This document shows, in pieces, positions 1 to 9,834 of a stretch of 64,000 nt of DNA. The DNA is taken from positions 102,856,501 to 102,920,500 of the forward strand of contig NC_133027.1 in the NCBI RefSeq assembly GCF_048771995.1, given 5' to 3'. The notes below the pieces were generated by a model. The model was given only the letters and a program-made list of their open reading frames with translations. It did no database searches and had not been told where the DNA came from. Origin of the DNA: Taeniopygia guttata. Lineage: Eukaryota > Chordata > Aves > Passeriformes > Estrildidae. Numbering within the stretch: position 1 is the first letter of the stretch; each line of letters opens with the position of its first letter. The position numbers and the translations under genes are program-made.

Positions 1-3000
1 TCACATATATATATATAAATATAAAATTACATCCTCTTTTGTATTGGCAATTGTGCACCCAAAAAGCCTGATCACTGCCTCCACTTTCAGAGGCTGTGTG
101 TCATCCTGCTGGATTGTGGCCCCAGAGCAGGGAGCAGCATGCATCAGGCTATTACTGGGCCAGTGCCTGGCTCTGGGTATGAGAGGGGAAATGGGTGAAA
201 TGACAGCAAATACACCCCTGAGCAGAGAGCTCTAATGCTAATGCCCTGGTTGCTGATAATGCTCCCAACCAATCCAGCTGACATAGTTTTCTGGAACCAG
301 GGTAACTTTCCACCTGCACAGCTATCTGGCTGTTTGCACTCTTCATAGCTTAGTTTTGTCTACTCTGCTGTTAAGATTTACCTCTAACTTTTCAGGACCA
401 ACACCAAAACTACTTTGTAAGGACTGTGCAGGTCTAAGAAACAAAGAGAAAGCAATTCAAAAGACTGCCAGTCACACAATATAAAGTCACCCTGATTCTG
501 ATGGAAAGGGGATCCTTTTCTCTCCCCTAACAGGATGAACTTCACCCCTTTATTAATGCCCACCTAACTTCAGTATCAGCACAATTGTGTAAGGGACAGC
601 TCATGTAGGAAGTCCTAAAGGAGTGCACATCACAAATATTTCTCAACAGAAAAGGTGGACAGGTTATCAGGGCTGAGCTCCAGCTAAACCAGTCTGTCTA
701 TCAGAAAAAAAAAAAAAAAGATGTTTTTGCTGCAGACACCTACACACCACCAAAGCCATCTTCCTCAGGTATCAGTGAATTCCAGTTGATGTGCTGGATG
801 CTCCAGCAGTCTGCTCTCTGCTCAGAACACCCGGTATATAAAACCAGAAAACCACTGGAATCAAGGACTATGGCCTTGTATCTTGGGAAACAAATTCCAC
901 ACAAAGCTGCTCAGTGGGGTTAAGAACACAACATTGCACAAGGCTCACCTGTCTTCCAGCGCAGCTTACCCTTACTCTTTTGCATGGGATAGTTTCAAAC
1001 TAGGCACCTGCACAACCACGTCCAGAAACACCTCAGCAGGACTCCCTTACTCATCCCAAAAGCAGAGCTCTCTGTCTTATTTGTGGCCCAAGCTATGGAA
1101 GTGCTGGTAGCGCTCCTGGAATACATCATGCACGTCACACAGTCTGAGACGTGACAAAACCTCACCTTGAACCAGCACAGATCTGGGGAGGATGAATAGG
1201 CATGCACAGGGATGAGCACATTCCCCAGTCCAGGCAGTGTTTGAATCACACTTCAAACAAATTTGTTCTTTGTGACCCTTTCATTGCTTTTTAGGGCAGA
1301 TCTCAAGAATCCTGCTGTGCTTGGCTCATACTGGCACTGCTTTTTAAAGCACTATCACCTCTCTGTGTTATTCTGTAGGTCCCCTGTACAGTGGGTTCCC
1401 TGAGTACAGCCTGAACTTTAAAGACCTGTTAAATCCAATGAAACTCCATGGATTTAAACAATGTGCTTATAGTTCACGGTATTCCTGAATGCACGTCTGA
1501 ATGGGGAGCTCTAAGTAGATTTAGTCATTCAAAGAAAACATGGGGTTGCTTAGTGCTAATAATTACCTGCTGACTCCTGAATCTATATTTTGAGCAGGAA
1601 TTCTGGTTATAGGATAAAACTAGGAACAGCTTTGCTAGAGAAGGCTCCTTGACTCCCAAAGAATGACAGCATTCACACTAATTGCAACACTCATGTCACA
1701 TCACCTTAAACATAAGCTTGTAATTGTAAATAAATCCATTTCTGATTTTAGCAATGTCTTACATTAAGTCTTACTAAGAAGCCCACCTCAGCTATATACA
1801 AGCCTCATAAAATTACAGTCCTTAGCCTGTGATATTGGTAACAACTCAGATCATTAAAATGCAGGTTTACATTTCCATACTAGGGAGTTTTTTGTTTCCC
1901 TCTGGGTACAGGAGGACAGAAACCAGCTGTTTCACTTTTGCTGAAACAGAAAGAAATTGAACAGACTTTAACTAGCTCTGACTAGGGTTAAAGCTCTGAG
2001 TAAGGATGGGAAAAATCTAGCATTTTTTTATTGGCAACATACCATTCTACTTGTTCAGTTTAACCACAGCAGTTAGGTACTACAGATCTCACCAAATTAA
2101 CTGTCATTCATTTCCTTCAGCTGGTTCCAGGATTTAATTTTAATTTTAGCAGCAATCTCTAACCCTGTAACCTAAAGCTAAGTTACTCCTGAATGCAAAG
2201 GCTTTATTTGCATGAGGTGAATCAGTCTCCAGATATCTGATGCTATTTGCAGTGTATTTGAATCCTTCCAGAATTCCAAGAGCCTCAAAGAGAAGTTTCT
2301 ATTGACCCAAAATACAAAATAGGCAATCTGGATCTGAGAAAAAACCTCTTTAATTTGTGAAGTTCTCCTTTCCAGCCTCCTCCACATCTAAAGAAACAAA
2401 TTTGGAGAAACTTTGTCTCTCAGTAAATGAGCCCGTACCCACAGAAAAGGACAGTTTGGATAATCATTTAGACATTTAGAGAACAAACTGACATCTCTGG
2501 CAACTCATATAAAAATGTTTTGTTCTGGCTTTGACTCTGAGCTCAGAGTCTCACGAAGAAGGAGACCTTGCATGACACAAAACAAACTCTGCAAGATGCC
2601 TACTACTTGTGTTATTGAAGAATTATGTGCTTGTCGAGTGCAAAAAAGGACTTCAAAAAGGACCTCAGCTCTTCAAATATCTAAAATGGAAGGGAAAATA
2701 TCAAGCTTACTATTTTAGTCAGAACCAAAGACTTTGGTAGGGTGCATGTTCTGCATTTGAATTTCCCAATGCAAGCTCACAAACTATTTCAGTGGAAGAT
2801 TTTTCTAAAAGCTGCTACGTATTAGGAAGTCACAGAGTACTTGAGAGAAAACATCAGCACTGCAATGATCTTATTATTCAAGTACTTCACTGGATATGTG
2901 GAGGTTACATTGCATTCCTATTATACTCATCTTGTGGAATTTTGGGGAAGTTACAAAAATCTCCATTTGATCTCACTTTCTGAAAAGAGAATTTATCCAA

Positions 3001-4985
3001 TTTTGGCTTTCATTTAAATTGCAGGCTCTTTCTTTTTTCTCTTTCTTTCTCCTGTATATTTTCACCTCCTAACATGTCAAGCCCCATTCTTTTTCTTTGT
3101 TTCCTCATCAGCAATGAAAATTCCATGGAATGTCAGAGCCGTCAGTTTGAAGGCAGAAAAAAAGAGGGGTCAACTCCTAATATTTCCAACACAAGGTGAA
3201 AGGATTATCAAATAAAACTGGGATGCATTAGCTTAAGACAAGGTAAACACAGTTTTTTGTAACAGTTGTAGTTCAGGACTGGAACTCTGCCACAGGGCAC
3301 CAAAATGTTATAAATTTACATGTGTTAAAAAAAAAAAAAAAAGGCCTCCACAACCTAAACAACTGAAAGAAAAAGCCACATCAGCCAATTATGGACAAAA
3401 GGTCCACTTGTGGCTCCAAAAGTCAAAATTCTCCCAGCAACAAGGCACAGTAAGTTGGATGCTATATATGAAGTGTAATTGTCCCTTCTGTTGGATTTGC
3501 TTCCTTGTCCTTTGCTCTTTTCCTTACACCAATGCCACTGGCCTTTCTGTCACATACAGACTGCTCATCAGATCAGCCAGACCTTTGACACAATCCAGTT
3601 CCACCATTTTTGTGGCTGTGATAGTCCCTTCTCAGTCACAGAACTGAACCAACAAAGGTTATGAAATCCTCAGGGTGCTTTTTTAGTGTGGCTCTGCTCA
3701 CCATACAAGCTCTGTAACACATGCCACTTCTCGAGTCATAGGGGAATACAATTAATGACAGCACCCTATTTGTAAGAGGAGTTTTAAGAGGATGGTTTAG
3801 CCATTTTCAATCATGCCCACACAGAGTCCCCTAACGCTGTTGAGTACATTTATCTACTGCCATCAGTATGCTGGATCCTGAACAACAGAGAACAACCATT
3901 ACAGGCTGCACTGAAATCATACCTCTTGCATTATCTGTCTCAATCAGAAAATAATAGCAGAGCAGCAAGTTGTATATGGCTCAGCCTAATACTTTCCTGA
4001 AGAGGATGAACCTTGGGGCCTCTCTGCTCCAGCAACCAAAGCCTGCTGTCATGGAAATAACCTGTTAGCCAGACAGGCCTTGCTCAGGGGCCCTGGGGAT
4101 GGTAAAGATGGCTGTGAATCCCAAGGGTTTGAAGTGGCTTGTTTACAGCATAGCTTGGAGTTACACAACTACAGGGCAGGTGCTGTTCCCAGCAAATTTT
4201 CACTGGAGAGGTCTTGGTCACTGAATGATCCCAAATTCTGCAATCATGGCAACCTTTGCAAGAGCCAAGGCTCTATGTGCCTGGTTGCTTCCGAGGTTCA
4301 GCCCCAGGGAAGATGAGGTCTAGAGAGGTAAATTTGGCATTCTTTCCTGGCTACATCCACTGTAAGACAGAGGACCAGCTATTTCCAGCACTTTTACAGT
4401 TGCAATTCAGAGGCCATAGATTCATTTGTTTGAGGGAAAACAGGAGCCAGCATATGCACTGAGGGACTACAGGGTGCCAAGAGCCCTCTTTGTACATCCT
4501 GTAAGGACTGTGTTCGCTCTAATCCCAGCTGAAGAACATGTTGGAACAGGGGAAGTTGATTATAAAGGCCCATTTCACAACTTTGCTTTGGCTAAGATGC
4601 ACTACAGAGTCACTCTTCCTCACTTTGCCAAGTTTGCCTTCACTGTGCCAAGTGCAAGAGTTTATCTTAGAACAGCCACCCCAAAAGGAAAGGAGACACA
4701 CCCTTCCCTTCCAGTCTGGATGCTACAGCAGGCTTAGGTCAATTTCTAAAGGCATTTTCACAGGAGGTCACTCAGCTGGCAGGCAGCAATCCTAAGTGCT
4801 ACAGCATTTGAAAGGCTCAACAGCAAGAGAAGCTGTGTGTACATCTACACTGCAGAAGTGAGAAGCACCACTTGGCTGTTCAAACTAACACATCCTCAGC
4901 TGCATCCCATGATGCATAGAGTCTAGGATGAAGAGGGAGGGTAGGGAAGGGAGACATTCTCTGGGAACACCTGGCTCACAGGCTG
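1..4985. other. RD3 intron, no further exon recognised
   Basis: This stretch lies downstream of the RD3 donor on the minus strand. I looked for the second coding exon (human residues 100-195, including the SPFASDIRTISEDVE block) and did not find it, so the intron probably runs off the left edge. The DNA is AT-leaning, with a short (TA)n tract at 1-20, A runs near 700 and 3330, and a pyrimidine-rich tract at about 3025-3055. An ATTTGCAT octamer occurs near 2207. No coding or RNA gene is apparent. Confidence 0.6.
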
Positions 4986-4987
4986 AA

Positions 4988-5272
4988 AAAAATAATAGTA
5001 CCTTTAGGCTAGTTTGGACACTGGGGACAAGTGCCTCAATAGACCTGCTGGACAGCTTAAATCCAGGAATGAAGGCTCCAGTGACATGGGGAAACACCAA
5101 AGGAGGTTGTTCAGAGGCTGTGGAACCTCTGCCCTCAGAGATATTCAACAGTGGACAGACCCTAAGCAACATGATCTAACTTTGAAGGTGGCCCTACTCC
5201 AAGTAGGAGGTGGAAGTACATCCCTCTAGAGGTCCCTTTAAACCTCAGTTTCTCTAAGATTCTAAAGTCTGA
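4988..5272 (+). repeat. CR1 LINE tail, 5'-truncated
   Basis: The stretch follows the usual order of a CR1 3' end: an AGGTTAGATATTGGG-like start, then the block on a gap-containing first line, GAGGTTGTTCAGAGGCTGTGGAACC, a CATCC-type CCCTCAGAGATATTCAA block, the AGCAACATGATCTA block, and GAGGTCCCTTTAAACC running to AAGATTCTAAAG. CR1 inserts are normally 5'-truncated and lack target duplications. The copy is clearly diverged, so it is old. It lies inside the RD3 intron in the opposite orientation to the gene. Confidence 0.8.
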
Positions 5273-5598
5273 AGCAAAAAAAAAAGAAGTCAGCACAATA
5301 CTGAGATGGAACCTGCTCATCAGGCAAGGTAAAGCTGCTCTGGCTACACAGGAGCTTAAAGTACTCAAGCCAATGTCAGAGGGAAATGGCATTCTGTAGC
5401 TTCTTGGGGGAAATGATATTGTTAAACTGACTTAAAGCATTAGATTTCCCTTCTTTGACGAGGACACTATCGTGAGTATGACTCATGATACAGGATGCCA
5501 AGTTCTGGTTCTGTTGTGAGCAGCTCTCACTCTCTCCTCACACATCATCAAGAGGAAAGGGAGAAAGGAAAGCTCTTTCTCATGCCATCTTTTACTGT

Positions 5599-5600
5599 AC
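5599..5600 (-). other. RD3: RD3 splice donor after coding nucleotide 296
   Basis: On the minus strand the exon ends ATACTCAG and the intron starts GTACAG, a canonical GT donor. The split Arg codon (AG then G) matches the phase of the human exon 2 to exon 3 junction. In human, a change at this donor (c.296+1) is a known disease allele, which supports the boundary. Confidence 0.85.
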
Positions 5601-5915
5601 CTGAGTATGACAGGCCCACAGTAGGAAGGATGTATTTTGGTGCACATGTCCTCCAGCTGCAGCCGTTCCCCGGGGCTGATGTCGTAGCCCTGCTTTGGGT
5701 AGCTGACCAGCCAGCCGTAGTCCACGCCCGTCTTCATCTTGCGGTATTCGTTCTCCCGCTCCCGCTGCTGCTTCTCTGCCTGCTTGATCTGCCAGCTCAG
5801 CTCCATCATGAGCGTTTCAACCACCATTTCTGTGGGGTTCCTCTGGGAAATGCGGTTTGGGGGCTCATTCCACCTGAACCAGGATGCCAATGACATAATG
5901 CTCCGTGTGTCTTTG
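5601..5915 (-). CDS. RD3: RD3, first coding exon (residues 1-99), partial gene
   Basis: RD3 is a small photoreceptor protein that binds retinal guanylate cyclases, keeps them inactive while they travel from the ER to the outer segment, and is mutated in Leber congenital amaurosis 12 (established knowledge). The start ATG is at 5896, reading leftwards. The peptide begins MSLASWFRWNEPPNR and carries the hallmark stretches VVETLMMEL (25-33), a charged helix likely to form a coiled coil (about 22-54), TGVDYGWL (56-63), ERLQLEDMCTKIHPSYCGP (77-95) and VILR (96-99). These line up with human RD3, which starts MSLISWLRWNE and contains KIHPSYCGPAILR. Coding ends at 5601 with CAG followed by GTAC, giving 296 coding nucleotides. 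Human exon 2 also ends at c.296, inside the Arg99 codon. A likely acceptor CCCAG at 5916-5920 leaves 19 nt of 5' UTR in the exon. The open frame past 5601 is intron. The remaining half of the roughly 195-residue protein is not seen in the window. Confidence 0.95.
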
Positions 5916-5930
5916 CTGGGAGTGGGTTGG
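5916..5930 (-). other. RD3: Probable RD3 splice acceptor before the first coding exon
   Basis: Reading the minus strand, a C-rich tract ending ACTCCCAG precedes CAAAGACACACGGAG and then the start codon. The position of a short UTR segment before the ATG fits the human gene, where the first exon is wholly non-coding. The pyrimidine tract is interrupted, so the exact acceptor is inferred. Confidence 0.5.
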
Positions 5931-6570
5931 GGGTAGAGAGGGAGAGAAAAAGAATAGAGCCATCATCAACACACTTCAGCTGAGAACATTCCTCCCCACA
6001 CACCCCTCCAGTCTGTTGTTAAAATTGCTCCTGGATAACCACTTGGAAATAATTGGTGTTGGGCACCTTGAGAAATCTCACTTGGGGCAGGCAGCTTGCT
6101 CAGAGGGAGAGGCAGAAGGTGAAGAGGCACCATCTCCCTCAGCTTCCGCTCAGCACGTAATTAAAATGAGTCACAGTCCTTAACCTGAAGGCAGGTTACA
6201 AGGATGCTTTGCTTCCTCCAGGCTGGGCTGGGGAAGCAGTCTCCTGCCCACACACGGGCTTGGGCTCACCTGGCTGAACCCTCATGGGAGGGCACGACCT
6301 TGCAGCAACCCTACCTGTAAAAACTCAACACGTGGAGTCAAAGGATTACTGGGGAGCTACATTCCAGCCAGGAGATCCTTAGAGAGGAGGCAGCATTAAG
6401 TGACCTGGCACAGTGGATTGAAGATGATGCCCACCAAGTGCCCACCAAAGCTGCTCTGCCACTCCCTTCCCCAGCTGGACAGGAGAGAGAAAATGTATTA
6501 AAAGACTCATGGTTTGAGGTAAGGACAGAGACATCACTCAGCAATTACTGCCAGGCACAAAACAACTCAA
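5930..6570. other. RD3 upstream intron, possible regulatory motifs
   Basis: There is no open frame of note. The stretch holds TAATTA at 6158-6163, TGAGTCA at 6167-6173 and GGATTA at 6343-6348. These are homeodomain-type, AP-1/NRL half-site-type and CRX-type words, lying 250-430 bp upstream of the RD3 coding exon acceptor. Short motifs occur often by chance, so this is only a candidate cis-regulatory stretch. Confidence 0.3.
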
Positions 6571-7515
6571 CTTGGGTATATTAGTTTATTACTCATCAAA
6601 TCACAGTTAAATAATGAGAAATAAAACCAAATCTTTAAACACCTTGCCCCACTCTTTTCTCCTTCCCGGGCTCTGCTTTACTCCCAAATCCTCTACCTCC
6701 TCTGACCCTGCAGTACAGGGGGATAGGGAATGGGCATTGTGGTCAGTTCACTACACGTTGTTTCTGCAGCTCCTTCCTCCCCTGGGACAGGACTCCTCAC
6801 ATCCTTCCTTTGCTCCAGCGTGGGGTCCCTCCCATGGGCACAGTACTCCATGAACTTTTCCAGTGTCAGTCCTTCCCATGGGCTGCTGTTTCTCATGAAC
6901 TGCTCCAGCCTGGGTCTCTCACAGGGAGTGCAGCCCTTCAGGAACAGGATGCCCAGTGTGGGTTCCCCGTGGTGTCACCAGTCCTGCCAGCAAACCTGCT
7001 CCAGCACGGGCTCCTCTCTCCAGGAGGTCCTGCCTCCTGGAGCCTCTTCCATTGTGGTCTTCCCATGGGGTCACAACCTCCTTTGGACATCCAGCTGCTC
7101 TGGCATGGGATTCCCCATGGGCTTCAGGTGGATGTCTGCATCCCCTTGAACCTCCATGGGCTGCAGGGGCACAGCTGCCTCACCACGGCCTTCACCATGG
7201 GCTGCAGGGGATCTCTGCTCCATTGTCTGAGGCACCTCCTGCCCCTCTTGCTGCTCTGACCTTGGAGTATTTAGTGGTGTTGCTCTCCCATGTCCTCACT
7301 TCTGTCTCCCAGCAGTTTTGTTCTGTTATTTTTTTCCCTTCTTAGACCAGTTATCCCAGAGGTGCTACCAGCTGGACTGCTGGGCTCAGCCTTGGATCCT
7401 TGCTGGAGCCATCTGGCATTTGTTTTGTCAGACATGGGGGAGGTTTCTGGCAGTGTTGCACTGTAGCCACTGCTGTAGCCCCCATCACTTGCCACACAAA
7501 CCAAATACACCTGGG
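6570..7515. mobile_element. Avian LTR-retrovirus-type repeat, fossil
   Basis: The segment matches a repeat family I remember as common in bird genomes. It starts near TAATGAGAAATAAAACC, runs through diverged copies of a unit of about 60-70 nt built on CTGCTCCAGC...GGGTC...CCCATGGG, and ends near CTTGCCACACAAACCAAATACA. I assign it to the endogenous retrovirus/LTR class by memory of this layout. The exact family (ERVL-like or other) and orientation are uncertain. It has no intact gene, appears to be only a terminal or regulatory part of an element, and is diverged enough to be an old insertion. Confidence 0.55.
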
Positions 7516-7519
7516 TAAG

Positions 7520-8985
7520 TTTGCTGCTGCTGCTGTAATGTCAGCAGCTGAGCTCACCCTTGCCTTGGCAGCACTCACAGAAGCCTGAGCTACAGAGCCA
7601 GACAGATCTTTAACCATTATTTAGCAAATGTGCTGCTGCATGAAGCAGAGGCTACAAGCTGAATCCCATTGTTTGCTTTGCTGCCAGAGCACTTCTTCAG
7701 CACCACCCCCAGTGCCAAGGGAACTCAGGCTGCTCTGAAGGGAAGCAGAAGCATACCAAGGTTTAAACTATTATTACTTCTAAGTGAGAGGTTTCTACTG
7801 CTGGGGAGTTACCCCAGCAATAGAAAGAACAAGTAGAGGACAGAACAAATTGCATCAATCAGCTCAGAAAAAGATGGAATTAATTCCCCACCCAGCCAAT
7901 CCCTTCATGTTGTCCCTTCAGGAGGACAATGCATGGAACAAAGTTATTACCTATTGTACTTGTATTTAAACACAATGGAATCCAAAACAGGCACTAGGGA
8001 GCTGAACAGGAGAAAAACAGCATATGTTTCTTCATACTTACGTGCCTTGTTGCTCCCTTCCATGAGCCCCTGGGGAGCAGGGGTGGCACAAATAATGATT
8101 GCAGCTGGGATTACAGCAAGGTTACTCCTGGCAGCAGCCCAATCAGGACATGGCGTCAAAAGTTAACATGAGGGCAAAGGATTAAAGAGTCTGATTCTGC
8201 AGGCCTGAGCAAATCCTCACTCCTGGGACACAGACACATGAAATGGAGGAAAATATGCTTTTCATTTAAGCTTCCACCTTGGGGGCTAGGGCCTTTAGTG
8301 ACAATAAAAATCACCAAAAGCTCATAACTACACAGTACTCCCACTAGAGCTGAGAGCCACGAGCTCCCAGACTCCCTGGATGAGAAATGAGCAATAGAAT
8401 TCTGCCATGACTGCAAGGAAAAGATGCTTCCATGCATCATTCACTCATCCTAAAGTAGCCTGCTCTCTTTCAAAAATGTTCATACTATGTAAATATATCA
8501 CACAATTAAAGGAAAATGCTCCAAAAACCTGGAGAGTCTGCACCGTGTCTCACAGCTGAAATTATTTCAGGCTCTAATGCTTAGACTTTTCTAGAATCAG
8601 GAAGTTTTCCAAACTGCATCAAAGGACTAGTTTCTCTAGTCCTATATCCCACCTCTCCCAGCAAGCAATACCAGTTTCTCCAAAAGGCAGACATAAAAGG
8701 GCTGAAAGCTTCCACAGGTCACCGATGCTGCTACCTCAGTGTGAGGCTGCAGGTGTTCCCTGGTTCCTGCAAACAAAACCTGGGCTGGTTTGCAGTGCTT
8801 GAAAAGCAGAGATGGCTGCAGGGACTGCCCGTGCCTGGAGCATCTGCTGTGATTTTCCTTGTGACAGCAGTCACAGCCAGCAGCTGCTGCAAGTACCCCT
8901 GCCCCTGCCTCATCCCTGTGCTCTGGAGGAGGAAGAGGAGGAGCAGCCAGTCCTTGCCAGAGCTCACCTCTAGGTCAGGGGTGGC
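7520..8985. other. Non-coding DNA between two retroviral fossils
   Basis: No recognisable exon, RNA gene or repeat family. Composition is ordinary for the region. The open frames are short and overlap on both strands. Confidence 0.5.
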
Positions 8986-8989
8986 TCAG

Positions 8990-9830
8990 TGTGGTGGAAA
9001 AGTCTCTCCTCCAACCCGTGCTTTCACAGAAAGGCTCAGCAGTCTTCTGTTGTTCAGTCTCAAGGTAGTTCATTGCAAGTGATCTAAAAGATTTCCTTCT
9101 TGAGCTGCTGTGGTTTGCTCAGCAGCTCAGGCAGAGGCACACACACACCCTGACCCCTCTCTGACTCCCGACTGCTTCTTCTCTCCCTGCCCAGGGCTGC
9201 TGCTGTCTTTTATATGGTACATTACGTGTTAAATGTTTATAGTTTTTCTCTAATGCCTATTACCTATATTAAATGGTGCTTTTCTACTCTAAACTAATCT
9301 GTGAGTGCCAACATCACCAAGAACATGGGGGTAAGGAAGAAGAGAGAGGGAGGACAGGGCAGGCCCAAATCCCTCCATCTTAAAACTTCTGACCCCCATG
9401 TACAAGACCTAAAACCCCGCTGTACAGCACTCAAAATTTCTTCCCTCTACTTTGTGACTACTTCTACTATAATATCTAAACTTTTGTGACTTCTTGTTCT
9501 TCCTGCAAGGTTGGTAAATCATTCCATGGTTCAAATCCAAAATCACAGCTGTTTCCAGGGTCTTAAATGCTTCTGACCCGGACCCGGAACATCCAAAAAT
9601 GTCTGAGGGACATTTTGAGTTCCGCCAAGTCCTTCCCTTGGTGTGCACTGCCAGGGTGACCCCAGGCAGCAGCTCCCACAGCAGCAGGCAGAGCTGTGGC
9701 ATCTCTGCTGGCTCAGCCAGAGGAACAGACTGGGGCTGGAAGCGAGGCACTGACAGCTGCCCGTGATCCTGCCACTCCAACAGGTACCTGCATCTTGCTA
9801 CAGGGTGGCCTCCACTCACCATCACACTTC
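8990..9830. mobile_element. Songbird ERV (class II/K-like) LTR-type fossil
   Basis: The stretch contains several blocks I recognise from a repeat common in zebra finch and other songbirds: GTTCAGTCTCAAGGTAGTTC, GAGCTGCTGTGGTTTGCTC, GCTGCTGCTGTCTTTTATAT, CTAATCTGTGAGTGCC, CCCCGCTGTACAGCACTC, GTTCCATGG-type text near 9520, and CTTCCCTTGGTGTGCACTG. It probably represents a lone LTR or an LTR plus a little internal sequence. The ends and orientation were not fixed, because no clear flanking target duplication was found. It has no intact gene. Family assignment is from memory and needs a repeat-library check. Confidence 0.55.
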
Positions 9831-9834
9831 ATTA

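Noticed and set aside
5483-5600. Continuation of the RD3 open frame beyond residue 99
   Set aside because: The sequence loses all RD3 similarity exactly at a GT donor that matches the known human exon end, so this is intron read-through.
9520-9545. tRNA B-box-like GGTTCAAATCC
   Set aside because: It lies inside the LTR-type fossil, and no A-box or cloverleaf was found around it.
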